DNA from: Apostichopus japonicus
Lineage: Eukaryota; Echinodermata; Holothuroidea; Aspidochirotida; Stichopodidae
Length of the DNA: 64,000 nt
Assembly (NCBI RefSeq): GCF_037975245.1
Contig: NC_092570.1
Location: 1,428,501 to 1,492,500, forward strand
Direction: 5' to 3'
The translations under genes and the position numbers were made by a program. Below the pieces are notes generated by a model, which saw only the letters and a program-made list of their open reading frames with translations, was not told the origin of the DNA and did no database searches. Within the stretch, counting starts at the first letter, position 1. Each line of letters begins with the position of its first letter. Positions 25,427 through 39,100 of the stretch are shown here, piece after piece.

Positions 25427-27564
25427 ACACTTACATACCATACGCTAATTGAACTATTTGTGTACTTCACATTGCCTTACAAATTATACTCATGACAAAG
25501 AGATTATACTATACATTCTAATCCAAACTCTGTCTCATTCGAGCAAATACAAATTAATTATTCTTTATCAAGGACTTATCGATCGAAACCAATCTAAATT
25601 AAAATACACCTATGCTAGTATACGAGTATACGGCCTTACTTTAAGTCTATATTTTGACACTAACATATCATACGCTGGTCAAGTAGTATTTGTGCAATTT
25701 CCATTGCCTTACAGATTACACTATAAAGGACTATCAGTCCAAACTAATTTAAATTTAAATGCAAAGAGACAACACCAACAACAAGAAATAAATAAATAAA
25801 TAAAAAGCAATTCAAAGGAAATAATTAGCTTAGTGTCTACCTTAGGCTAGCATATGTTAAGTCAACTAGAACGAATATCATCGCCTTTAATCAGTGAAGA
25901 GTTTTTTTGCACCAGCTGCATATTTAAAAAAAATCGAATATTGTCAAAATATAGATGCTTGTGGTTTGTCCGACTCAATCAGGAATTACTTTCATCCCTA
26001 ATTTGCAATCGAGTTTATCCTTAGGTCGTTATAGACATGTATAATGGTTCCCTTAAACGAGATGTAAATATATAGGTTGTCTGTGTGTGTGTGTGTGTCT
26101 GTATGTCTGTGTGTGTGTATTTGTTAGTTTTTCCTTTCTCTTCTTTGTCTTTCAAACATCATATGACAAGAATAAAATAGCCCAAAGTTATCATCATAGA
26201 AACCTGATGTAAACCTTGGACAGGGATCATCGAAACAAAATCAACTCTAGGGAAATTGGTTTGACCTTAAGCATAGGAAACGCGCATATATTATGCCAGA
26301 CAGGATAGACAAGCTTATCAAAACTTGACTCTATTCAAGGTTACACCTAACATTTTGATCAACGACATTTGCATCTTAACGAATTCATTAATCTTCATGC
26401 CCAGCTTGGAGGTTTTCAGTCAAACGTAAGCGGCTGGTAATTATAATTACTTTTTTTCATTACGCATTGCTGCGTTTCGTTTTGCCAATTTCAATCATTT
26501 TCAAAATAGTTGGAAGTCATTCTCTTCAAAAATAAAAATATATAATAATAATAATAATAATAATTTCATTGGTGAGTATGAATTTATTAAATTTGACATG
26601 CCATCTGGAGGATAAGAGCAAGATATTTCATATTTCTTTTGAAATGAATTATGCAATTTAAACTGGGTTGAAGGAATCACGTGTCATATGATGTCAAAAC
26701 GGCAGTTTTTGAAAATAAATGTGACATTTATCAGGCAGATACTTTCGCACAATCATAGCATATGGTATACACGGGGGTCAGACACATGCGTTGTTGTGTT
26801 TTCTGTAGTCGATGAATTAAAGTGTCTATGACCCATTCGCTATTGACTCGCTATAAACTCTGACTACAATAACACATGACGTTAAACACAAATTCTTTTG
26901 TAATGCCAGAGTACTAACTGACACATAGAAAGGGTAATCATAATTTTCAATCGATGGAATGGAAAACAGAGAAATATTTCACTTACAGCTTCAAGAAAAT
27001 ATTGTAAGAGAAAGAGTTTTAATCTAGAAAGTGAAAAGTAGTACATAGCCATTCCATTTAGGCAATTATGTACAATGGTCACATTTGTCAAATTGTTACA
27101 TCTCATTCACTAAGCACTTTATCAATGAGACATTTTTAATCTCCAAATTGGTGCTTGGAACTTTTGGCTGTTAATACTTGTAAAAATATTACCGTTACTA
27201 CGTAAAAAACAAAACCAAAAAAAATTAAAAATATAATAAAAATATATTGTAAATATTATGTATGTAACAGTTGAATTATTGACGCCTAATAGGGTTAAAC
27301 AATTCTTATGTAAAGTGTAAATGAAGACAACTATATTTTGATAACATTTTGATCAAATTGTGAATTATATAAATTGTGAATTTTTGAGATGTAATATGTA
27401 ATGTCAGAAACTAGTCATAAAAAGACTTATTTACGTATTATATGAAGTTTATTTATGTATATTATATATATTTCCATAAAATTATTGAATACTCCAACTG
27501 AAAAATGGGTACAGATTTACATATATTTCGAATCTGGCAATCCGGAACAGTGGAAAAACTTCCA

Positions 27565-27645
27565 GCCTGCAGCGGGATTCACATAGGGGCATCTCGCTTC
27601 CATACTCGGTCGCCCTAACCAGCAGGTCTACGGACATTACGTGAT
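27565..27645 (-). repeat. Possible tRNA-derived SINE fragment
   Basis: On the minus strand GCTGGTTAGGGCGACCGAG is followed about 25 bases later by TGTGAATCCCGCTGCAGG, resembling a tRNA D-arm/A box and T-arm/B box. No acceptor stem is recognisable. Weak call. Confidence 0.3.
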
Positions 27646-27886
27646 ATGGCCATCCATGGGTTTGAAAAGCAGTAAATTGTAAAGGAAGGTCGTAATTCCA
27701 CTGCACTAGGCCAAGCCAACTATGGCGAACAATAGTAGCCATGTTTGGTGACGTATTTGTCTTATTATATAGCCCACTCATGATAACATACAAATCCAGC
27801 ATATTACCCAGAATGCAATTTATCCCGTCAGAACGTATCCATCTTGGAAATGTGCATTGTTTGCAATTTGGCGATAAACTACACTT

Positions 27887-27962
27887 CCGGGTGAGGGGGG
27901 GGGGCGGTTGAGGGATGGATGAAGGGAGGGAGGGAAGGGAGGGAGGGAGGAGGGGAGGGTGG
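27887..27962 (+). other. G-rich block, G-quadruplex candidate
   Basis: A run of ten G is followed by many GGG/GGGAGGG units. It easily meets the G3+ N1-7 pattern several times over. Confidence 0.6.
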
Positions 27963-28872
27963 AACTTATAGACTCAAAGTGATTATATATGCCTAAACAA
28001 TGGCCTTTACCTGGACGTTTTATTTTACTTAACAATCATGCTGATTGGCTATTTGGCAGACATGTGTACGAAGAGGGAGAATCTGCTCTCGTTTTCACCT
28101 GTAAATGTTTACAAAAGTTCCTTTTTTCTTTTTAAGTTATACTTGCATGTGCACCTTATGATTTGATGTTTGTGTAATCCTACTTTTGTAATAGTCCTTT
28201 TGTATGAAAACAAATGTAAGATTCTTTGTTAATTTCTTGATTAACTCACAAACCTGACAGAGAAAATGAAAGAAGGAAAATGATCAAGGAATTATTATTA
28301 TTTTTTAAATAAACCCCCTCATATGAGAATCATCACGTGGTATATTAAATTAAAAAGATTGAACATCTGTCATAAAAGTTATCCTCTATATATATATGTC
28401 ATTACTTGTTCCTGATTCTACACACCTCAACATCTAAATCGGATAGCTCAAAATGCTTGATTATCTCTTAAAAAGTTAATGGATAGCCCATGAGATTAAA
28501 CCAATCATATATTGTGTCAATTGTTAAGTCGTTGTCTAGTTTCGTCGTACATGTTATTTTGTTATTCCTAACAGGAGAGAAGAGTGTATTGTCATACCCA
28601 CTTAAAGCTGTATATATGTCTGTTAAATGGCCATCGCATTTTACCAGAAGTATCGTAAAGTGAAGAGTGTTGTCTATTGTATAGATATCATAGAAGCACA
28701 TTTATTATGAGATATTGAAGAAATTTAGGATAATGAAGGTGTTTTGAATTGGCAATGGTCGTAATGTTAAAAATGTTCAGCGACATTGTGATATGAAACA
28801 TGTTGCGGTGCTTAAAATATCGAAACATATGTTTCATTGTATGTATTAAAAAATCCTCATTCTTCTATTTAA

Positions 28873-29014
<142 letters not shown>

Positions 29015-31029
29015 GTGGAGAGTTAAGTTTGGTATCAATGTCTTTATTCTGTTCCTCATAAAACTGCCACAGTAGGTTGACTATAGTAAAGTTTCATTTT
29101 AAATAAAGAACTAAAAGTCGACCATTTTGTAAATTTTCCACCTTCTTTTTTACATGTGATAATCTACCGACCAGAGAGCTGAAGCATGTTTAACTTGTGA
29201 CCTGGGGAGGGGTGTTCTGAGAGGGTAGGGAGGGAGGGGGGTTGGATTCAGACCAATGTTCAGTGGTGTTGAAATGGAGAATTATTTGAACTCCCCTTCC
29301 CATATCTGAATATCAATATCCCTGCTTATATCTGCTTATATATGAACATTTGTTTGGACGATGAAACGTTGGAAATATGGGAGGGGGGGAGGGTAATATA
29401 AATCAATCAAAACACTTCACCGTGACGGAAAATCTATAGGGAGGGGTTTCATTCGATTATTTATACAATCTTAGTTTGATTTATAACTTAGGGTTGGCTC
29501 AAATTGTTGACCAAACTCATAATAGCTACATGATTTAAAGACCGGAATCTTGCATTACTTTCATTCAATTGGGCTATAAAATTCCTGCAAATGTCCCACG
29601 AGTTGTGTACAGACCAATAGAAGTGGAAATAGAAGGGAGGGGTATAGGTGAGCAACGTTAAGCACATTATCCTCTTTTACAGTATATACATATAGGATGT
29701 ATAGTTAATTGTATAAGGCATCCCAGATAACATTCCCAGGTATACTCCTAACAACACTCGTGTCATGTTCAATATAGGAAGCTGTGACTAAGATAGACCC
29801 TTCAGAAATTATGGAAATCATATTTTCACATCCTCCCATGATGCAATATTCCTCCAACCATACATATATATACATATATATCAATCCACGGTAAGGTCAA
29901 TTTCCCGTCACGCCTGTCTACACAGGAAGTTACTGTTGCGCAAAGAAAAGGGGGGTAACATTAATCGATTTATTCAGGAAACCGATAACATGAGTAACAT
30001 TATATATGCCAGATTGTTGGTGACGTGTTCTTTAATGAATACTGTCTAATGGTGAATGTGAACAAAGGGTAACAACGTATAGGCTAATAGTTTAACATAA
30101 AACTTGAAGGGCGAAGTTCTGAGTTTGCGGGAGGAGGCGATAGAGGGTCGAGGGCGGCAAGAAGGGGTAGTCCCGCTGAGTACTTGCTAATTGTTCAGAA
30201 AACTGACAAAAGTGTCACCAATTTTTAAAGTGCACAATTTTCATAATAATACTTTTCAGGGGGATTGTGATCCTCCATTTTTTTCCAGACATTGCAAATT
30301 ATGAAATTATACAATATCTCAGACATAAAACGTGTACCCTATATACAGTTTGTTGATATTGTAACATTAATATTATTTTTTTTTAAACTTTTGTGTCATA
30401 ATTGGACTATAGTATTTAGGTAATAGGTGGGTAAAGTCTTGTCAACCCGCAAATTAACGGAACTTAAAAAATATCGAACCAATGTTTTATTCAACCATAA
30501 ATCATTTAAAACAATGAATTCATTGAATGCTCGGAATGAAAAACATGAAACCTTAGCGAGATGACATTATATATAAGGCTTATATTTGTGTATAGGGAAA
30601 TGTCAACATCACAGATGGGAAATGCGCACGTTCATATACTAGTAGTTTAGTTCGGGCATAATGTAATATGTTCATGTTTGTCGTGGCAGTCGGTCCATCC
30701 CTTAAATGGTGTGAGGACTCGCGCACAAAGAAACGTCTAATGCCGGTAATCTGACAGAGTTTCGAATGAGGTGTAACAGAAGTGTTAGACACAACCATCG
30801 ATCCCAGAAAATGCACACACAGCTTGCTACCATCGGTAATTAGACACTAGTTTACAGTCAGTACATACAGCTGCGGTCCATACCCACAGCACAGTGTACA
30901 AACGATAGAGCGATGGACATCTCAGGTCCAGCTAAAGATAACAAGGTATCACGTTTCATTACTGTCAGCATTTTGTAGCGACAAGAGAAAAACTTCACTT
31001 GCAAGCAACGGAAAGTTAACTTTTTAAAG

Positions 31030-31383
31030 ATGGCGGCACGCTGTTTGGGGCGAGTCTTCAATGCCTTTAAGGTCAGCCGTTATTGTTCCCAATATGCTAG
31101 AGAGCCACCCATTGGTCACGTGACAAACTTCAACAGTCATCTTCAAGTCTGCCTCTGTCTTAGCATTCTTTCTCATACACTGGAGACATTAATGTGTCTA
31201 ATGGGAGAGTCATGGCCATGGGAGAAGGTGCTTTTCAAATGGTTCTTGGTGTGCCATAAAGGACAAAATTCCCGAATAAATCATGGGGATAATTTATGGA
31301 GAGAATTAATGGGGAGATACCAAATAAGAGATTGTGCAGCTAATTTGTGGGTACTTCTTATTTGCCAAAAATTCGGCAAGTAA
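31030..31383 (+). CDS. Possible first exon or small ORF with mitochondrial-type N-terminus
   Basis: The ATG sits in AAAGATGGCGGC, a strong start context and a good match to the YY1 element often found over start codons of housekeeping and mitochondrial genes. The translation opens MAARCLGRVFNAFKVSRYCS, basic and without acidic residues, like a mitochondrial presequence. The frame stays open for 117 codons, but its second half has no family character and may be read-through. GT dinucleotides just after FNAFK (31072) or in CACGTGAC (about 31118) could be donors, but neither is strong. I find no matching downstream exon. Confidence 0.3.
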   Translation: MAARCLGRVFNAFKVSRYCSQYAREPPIGHVTNFNSHLQVCLCLSILSHTLETLMCLMGESWPWEKVLFKWFLVCHKGQNSRINHGDNLWRELMGRYQIRDCAANLWVLLICQKFGK

Positions 31384-32220
31384 CTCCAAGAAATCATTCA
31401 TATCCGTCAAAACTTTAACCTAAATCGTTGGTGAAATCAATTTTACTGCATGCTATACCGTATTAGGCAAACTCGAATTCACGTCAGTCCAATTATTGCA
31501 CCATATTATCAAATCATACAAAATAATGAAAATGTACCATATTTCAAAATGAATATATCCATATACAATCGACCCGTGATTGTTGAGATTTTAGCCTATA
31601 GTCCATGTAATTAATCCAAAAACTATATCCATTTCAACATGTCTCCCCCCCCCCCCCCCGCTTTACTAAGTCGAGAATACTGTCCGCTTAGATCAACCAT
31701 ATTCGTTCAATAATAATAACAATTTATGTATCTCCTACATAAATATATATAGAGAGTGTTTTATTACGATTAAAAGTAGTTTAGAAGCATTTATATACTT
31801 TCAGTTACTCAATAACATTTATACTAATTTCTTACGGTGATGATTGTCGTTAAATATCCTTGATATCATATCTACATGTTTGCTTTTCTGGTGAGATTAT
31901 TAATTAATATCATAATTACATTTCATGGATTAGTGAATGCAGTATTTCTGTACTTTGCTATATATCAAATAAAAACACCAACACATCAATCTTGTTTACT
32001 TTATATTTACCAAACAAAACAAATAATCTATTTTGAAAAAAGATTATGTTTGTTAATAGTGAATAAAAATGATGCTCAGATACTGGTATAATTCACGATA
32101 CTAGTTATAATGCGACTGGCAGATTAGCCGAGAGGGGGTCGGGAGGGTACCACCCAGGGACCCGGGTCAATGATGAGGCCATGTGGAATATGGGGTAAAG
32201 ATAGAATGTATTATCAGTCA

Positions 32221-32346
32221 AGCCAGGGCTTCCGACCCTTAGGAAATATATTTTTTGTGCCCGTCAATGTATCATGAATTTATGAAGACTCCTCAATAAA
32301 AGGGGGCGGCGGTGACCCCCTGTGGTCACCTGGGCCTGCCCTGGCT
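32221..32346. repeat. Small inverted-repeat element
   Basis: AGCCAGGGC at 32221-32229 and GCCCTGGCT at 32338-32346 are exact inverted repeats 126 bp end to end. Inside the right half is a hairpin GGTGACC...GGTCACC. It is GC-rich compared with its surroundings, suggesting an inserted repeat. Confidence 0.35.
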
Positions 32347-35300
32347 CCAAACGCTGCTTGCGGCAGGATATGTCATATTCATTCGAGACATTTATTCAGT
32401 GATAATGAACTCATTATTATTTATACAACTCACTTAGGAAGTGAGTAACATTATCCAAGGATACATAAAAAACAAAATCAATTTCCGTTCTAATTTTCTT
32501 TGAGATCTAAGACAAATGCCCATACATTTTCAATATGCTATAGCGTGTTGGTTACTTTACTTGTTTATTGACTTTGGTATGTAATAAACGACTGCACAAC
32601 ATAGAGGTGTATATTCAAAAGTTTACAATTTCTTCACTGACAAAAATGTAGAGTTTAAATTTATAGTTTTTTACTTTTTTTTTTGGTTAAGTTGATGGCA
32701 AGCAGACAATTTTCATGCAAATATTTTGGAAATACAAAAATTGCACCGGTATTGAATACATATGACGAGGAAATTTAGGGGACACTGAGTATTTAAATTT
32801 ACCGCAGCCGATTAGAGGGAGGGGTGCAACTGGGGGAAACGCACCGTGATTGTGTGGCAAATTCCCCATGTCCCCCCCCCCCCCCCCACCTTGATGTTAC
32901 TACTGCCATTCACATTGAGAGTATCACGTAAACATGTTGACATTCTTACAAATAGCCACGAAAACTCGCACGCAAGTTTAATCACAACAACTGTTCTTTA
33001 TTCGCCTGTTTGTTATTATCTATTTCCAACCCCTGTGAACTTTAATAACTTTGTTTACTGCTTGGCTTCAGTGACTTGAATATGATACATTAATTGACTT
33101 CTTTAAATCAATTCACTTCGAGTTCAGAAGATATAACAAACAAGGATAATAAGAACACATGGAGATAATTTCTAAGTATTGCTCACACGGAAATAACCGT
33201 CGGAATTGATATATTAAAGAGGCTGAAAATAAATTAATTCTAATGCAATCTCCTCTTTAAAGTGAGTTTAAAGTTAGGAGAATGCGACATAAAAGAAAGG
33301 TAATTAACTGACATTGACAATGATTACAACAATACGTTAATATCTCTTTCCAATCGCATGCTGATTTGAAGTACTTATCGACTGAAGAACCCGGATTAAA
33401 TCACATTATTGAGCATTTGGCTTGCCATTAGCCGCTGTACAGTAGCAACATTGCCACATATATAGGTACCGCACCACAAATAGAGTAATGTACATCCGCT
33501 CGAAAGGTTAACCATTGTCGGAGAAAAGAGGTAAAAGTACATAATGTAATGCTTGTTTAAGCATAGTATCAGTGTCTACCATTGTTCACTCTGCCTTTAT
33601 ATGAAACAGCATAATTTAAAGTACAGATGGCGTGCAAAATAGGGAGGATCGAAGTTGATCTTAAATCATTTTAGAAATCTTTGGTTAAATGTTGATATTA
33701 CTCCGGGCGAGCAAATAAAAGGGTGGGGGTTCAGAATGCTAACCTTGCTCCTCTTCTAGCTCAAAATCTACACGGTCATGATATAAAGTTTGCAAATGCT
33801 ATGGTAGACCAAGATCTCAGCTATCATGTGGTGGGTAGGATATACCAGTTGGAAACTTCCATCTATGCTTTGGCAGGTCTTAAAAGTGACGAGTTTATTG
33901 GGTAATTCAATAGAACAATTAATTTTGGTGCGAGATATATATAAGTATATATGCTGGGCGAAAGCCAAAGAATAGAGGGCGATCAACCACTATTCTCAAC
34001 AAGTCAGCTCAGCTTTCATCGTCAAAAGGTTGAAACGAAGCCACTACAATGGTAACAACTTGCCGAAAATATGGACCAAATTTGATACGATACTAGCACA
34101 TTATATGACACTAAGGTTTATAAGGCATCTGTAAATTATAGAAAGGTAACACTGATGACTTTTTGTATCTCAATTCTGCTTCGTATACTGCACAAGTGTC
34201 TACACAATTTTATATATCCTATCGAGATCCGCATAGGATGATTGAAACATTAGGCTAATTTCATGTAGGAACTGTGTAGCCTAGGCCTAGCCTAGGTTTG
34301 AAATTGTAGGTTAGCTTGGTACTAGCGTAAACCTAGGCTAGCTATTATCCGATGCCTAGTTGAAGTTTAGATCAACTAAGTTATCCTAACTTAATGCTAT
34401 GCTAAACCTAGCACAATTTATGCTTCACAGTAAAAACTTAATTTCTAACAATATTTGTAACAGTCTCGAAGCAGGTAACAATGAAAGTGTGTAACTAAAG
34501 TGAGCTAGGCCTAACGTTAGCTCATGCCATGAACATGATCGTACTCTTTCTAACGGCCTAGGCCAATAAGTAGCGTTGTGCGGTAGTGCAATTGCAACAT
34601 GAATCCTGGTATCGTAACTACAACCTGATTTTCCTCAACTTTCATCTACGGTTCAAAGCACTTAGTTACGAGACTGTCAATGTCGTACATTCAATATGCA
34701 TAGCCTAGGCTATGTTCATACTCTAGTCTTACACGCACAGTTATAAAAACCAAAAAAAATAAAAAAATAACACGCTATATTAGGGCCTTGTTTATTAACA
34801 TACACTTTCAATAAGAAAAGCACAAACGTTGGAAAAAAGCAACCCACACCATCCTTCATTCATACTCGACGTACGTAATAGATTAACACATTTGCACATG
34901 GATTAAACTTGTAATCCGTGGGTTCCCCACTTTTCCATGATATTGGAATAGGGCAACCCTTCAAGTTCACAATGACAGTTTATAACTATCAACAAGTCAC
35001 CACATCTGGATGCCCAGTCCATATTGCCAAATCCAACAGAACTTTCTCAGATATCGTATATTCTAAGTAACCCAAATATTTAAAAGAATCTAGAGAAAGT
35101 AGATCACATACTAATTTACCCTAATATATAAAAGAAATATAAGTCCAATACTAACATCCTGGAGTGTATGCTCGGATGTGGAGTAGAGAACTCCCAAGTG
35201 CAAAACTTAAATTTGAAAACAACCCAGAGTTGTGCTGTTACATTTGTGTGTGTGTGCATGTATATTTAAAAAGGATCTAAGTTCAAGGATTATAATCTGA

Positions 35301-36082
35301 TGTGGAAGCTTGCAATGCAGAGTCCAAGACCTTTATTTCAGAATGCTGATACTCAGATGCAGAGTGGCAAGAGGAGCAGAGTGGGAAGAGGAGCAGATTG
35401 GGCATCCAAGCATTGTGATGCTAGGAAGCATGGGATGCATCTTCTAACTGGTCCTGCATTTTATAGTTGTAAAAGCACACACACTCACACATAAAAGGAA
35501 TGGAAACAAGTAGAATAATCTTCATTTTGAAAGAACAATTTTTTTTTTTTTTTTTTTTACTGATCAACATTTACAGTGGCTACAATTGCACGATTTCATG
35601 TAATTATTTTGCTATCTGCCATTTGGCCATCTGCACAGGACACAGTGACACAACCCCTTTAAAATTATGCATATATCTCTTCAATTCCTTTTCTGTCAGT
35701 TAAAGCCTTAAATGTCTAGAAAATTGCTTGTTTGGAAAGAAGAACACATCTATTTTCATATTGGTAGAGTTTAGTTGGGCAAAGTGTGTGGCCTGATGGC
35801 AAAATTCTGTGACCTGTGAATAGCTTTTCAATGTCAAACTCCTTTTTATGCTTCCCCACAGAACAATATGGCATGGCAAGGAAAAACGAAAAATGAAATC
35901 TGTTTACTTCGGGGGAGGAGAGGGGAGGGGTTGTATACCTCTATAAAGAGAAGGATAGTATAGAGGTTTTTCTAGTTATAGCTTGTCTCCAAGATTCAAA
36001 ATATTTTCCTTTTTCATGGCTTGTTTAATTGTTGGACAGAAAATGACTATTGACTACAATTTTTGACTCTCCTCTTTTGCAG

Positions 36083-36169
36083 TGTTTCTGGAACTCTAAA
36101 CAAGGGACAAAATGAGCATAAGCAGTGACGAGGTCAACTTTCTTGTGTACAGATATCTACAAGAGTCTG
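36083..36169 (+). CDS. TBL1XR1: TBL1XR1 exon with start codon (ATG at 36112)
   Basis: 29 nt of 5' UTR, then residues 1-20 ([19 protein letters not shown] plus a split Gly), the first half of the LisH motif. ATG context AAAATGA. Donor GTAATT. Confidence 0.95.
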
Positions 36170-39100
36170 GTAATTATACAATTTTTGTTTTTCTTATCCT
36201 TTTACCTTTTTTTTTTTAAGCTTAACAGTTGAAAGAAGAACTTGTAATTTTTTGTTACCCATTGCCAAACCCTTCTGTTTAATCTGAGAGAGTCTCACAG
36301 TATTAACAGACTTGGTAGCTAATGTATCAAGAAATTGCAGCGTCTGCCTCCTCTTAATGCATTTTGTTTTTAAACAGCAAATTTGTAATGACCATTGACC
36401 AAAATATATTGACTCATTGGTTTTAGTGTACATAAGCTTGCTGTCCATTGGCAGTGTCAGTGAGGTGTTTTTTTTTTTTTTCTAAGAAGAGAGAGATGGT
36501 TTAGTCAACTTGGGTCAGTGATCAATCTCTGCGAATAGTCTCCAACAGACAAACGTCTCCCCCCCTCCTAATACTTTTCACAGGAATGATTTCTACCAAG
36601 CAACTAAAGGTCTTAACATTGGTCTAATTCCTGTACGCCATCACTTTTTCCACATTCGTCAGGCTGCTCCAAATGTAACACTTTATTAAATCTAGTATTT
36701 CCAGTTTGCGAGTTTCAGAAAGGGAATTTGTTTACGTCCTTTCAGCAGAATGTTGTTTTTGTATTAAATGAAGCTCATGGTATTGAAGACCAGATAGGAT
36801 GCTCAACATGTGCAGACATTCACCATTCATTAACTGATTTAATGTACATAATTTACCAACAGTCGGTAGTACCTACAGTATTGCAGAATTTAAGCCATAT
36901 CTCTATTTTCATTTCTCTGTAGGATTCACCCACTCTGCCTTCACCTTTGGTATTGAATCTCACATCAGCCAGTCAAATATAAATGGTGCCCTCGTGCCAC
37001 CGGCAGCTCTCATCTCTGTCATTCAAAAAGGCTTACAATTTGTGGAAGCAGAAATCAGTGTGAATGAGGTAACCGGCATTTATTCTTTATCCTTCGAAAA
37101 TTATGCATCAGAGAAAGATGGCATCCCCCCCCCCAATAAAAAACACAACCCTCGATTCAGGGACCAATAGTTTAACATTCAAAGCCCCTCTGGATATAAA
37201 TAGTCCAGCTTTGCTCAATTCAGATGTTTTTAACTCCTTTCTACAGTAACTGAATATACTTGGAGAAGACATTCATTAAGAACTAGCAATTTCTGCATTT
37301 GTCATGTGGTGGATGTGTCACAGTACAGCGAAATATTTTAGTGTTCAAGTTCTGTATAGCCGGTTTAACGGCTTTGAATGTGGTCTCTTGTAAAATAGTT
37401 TGGTTCATGTTTACAAAAAGCTGTAATAAAACATCTTTGCAGTTGTAAAATGATTGACCATTTCTCATACCATTTTGCTGTGCACCATATAAATAATTCC
37501 CTGCAATTATCCCCTCCCCCCCCCCTCTGTAGCTGAGTGTCTTTTACTAATGTGGTTTGTATGTCATGCCTCAGCCACATTACCACTTGGGAGTAAGGAA
37601 AGTACAAAACCCAGTGCCAGCTAGGAGTAGAAGTGATGTTGGTTGAAGTGTAGATTAACGGTATCACTCGTTGGTTGGATGGTCAAAAGACTTTTAGCGG
37701 AGAGGGGAGCGATATCGTCTTGAGCATAAGATGTTGCCTTTACGAGACATCACAGAATTTGATTTTAAGGTCAGGAAATCCCACAAATTTGTGAAGACAT
37801 GTATAGAAGATGTCATAGTTTGTCAGTAGTTGTCTGGCATCTCAAACAAACCTAGCAGTTTTAAAAAAGTTTGACATCTAATCCTTCCTTCTTGCTCCGT
37901 GTCTAGGACGGAAGCGTTATAGACACCAGGTCGTTGGATTCTCTCTCCTTGATCGATGCTGTGATGCCCGATATCATCTCGAACAGGAAGGCAGAACTCA
38001 GCAAGCAGGCCGCGTCAAACTCGCAGAATATCATCAAGGACGAGAACAGCATCCAAGTCAAAGTAGAAGAGACCGCAAATAATTCGGTTCAACAAAGTGT
38101 GTACTCTTTGTCTATTTAAATTTCTAAAACATGATATCTCAAAATAAAGTTCAGATAAGAATAAAATTCAGATGCAACATACAAGGCCTGGGAAGTTCCA
38201 TTTCCGGTGATCTGGGAGGGATATTTTGCCAAAATATTCTTGCAACGCTACGCGCCAACCAGGGTGGCGCTCCACTTAGATAGTCTTTGGGACGTAGTAG
38301 CCACAACTTTCAGGCCCTAGGGGCAAACCCTGCTGGCTTCCCTGTCCTACACTAGATAAAAGCTAGTAATGGTAGGGTGTGCAATCCATAGAATGGCAGC
38401 ATTTTTCAGAAATGCACAGTTTGTAATAGAAAACTGTCTAAGGGAAATAGGAAAACAAAGACATATTGGGTCAAATCTTATATACCCATAATTTGATAAC
38501 TTTCCATATTAATGATCCCATGTTTAAATATCTGTATGAATTTGTTGTTATTGTTTCGTTTTCTCATTGTAATTTTGTATTTTTTATAAATTAATTTTGC
38601 AGCTAATCATAATGAACCGATGGAGGTAGATTCTGGAGTAGAAATCCCTGCCAGTAAAGCAACAGTCCTGAGAGGTCATGAGCTGGAAGTCTTCAGCTGT
38701 GCTTGGAATCCATGCCAGGATCTCCTTGCTTCTGGGTGAGTAGCAACGAAACTTTACCCTGAGCTATCGTAACCGTGGCTCCACCTGCCATCCGTACCCC
38801 TACCGGTCACTTGCCCTTCTCAGGTCCTTCAGGAATGACTTTAAAATCTCTTTGTGTTCACCATGCTCATTAACCTGTCTGTATTCTTTGCATGTTTTTG
38901 TCCCTTCTGTTACTGTTACTTACACAAGAATGACTTTAGTAAGAATATTTGGGCTTGATACCATCATAGTCCAAGAAGAAACACAGAAAATTGAGTGAGC
39001 TGGTAATGTTTCTACTGCTATTCTGGTTTTTGAGATATGCAGCTCTATTAAATATGCTCAACGTCTGAAAGGCTCCTGATTGGTGATGACGTCAGCTCGT

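Larger units (their letters stand above)
24460..28870. other. Intergenic stretch, no gene seen
   Basis: AT-rich (locally above 70%). Contains (AT)n at 25392-25424, (TG)n at about 26080-26120, (AAT)n at about 26541-26562 and the G-rich block at 27887-27962. Reading frames are short and of random composition. Confidence 0.5.
29015..36082. other. Gene-poor stretch before TBL1XR1
   Basis: No reading frame with a recognisable domain. Contains poly-C runs at about 31643-31658 and 32873-32887, the possible first exon at 31030, a small inverted-repeat element at 32221-32346 and many CCTAGGC/GCCTAGG words at 34260-34560. The TBL1XR1 promoter and any 5' non-coding exon should lie here but cannot be placed from sequence alone. 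Confidence 0.45.
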
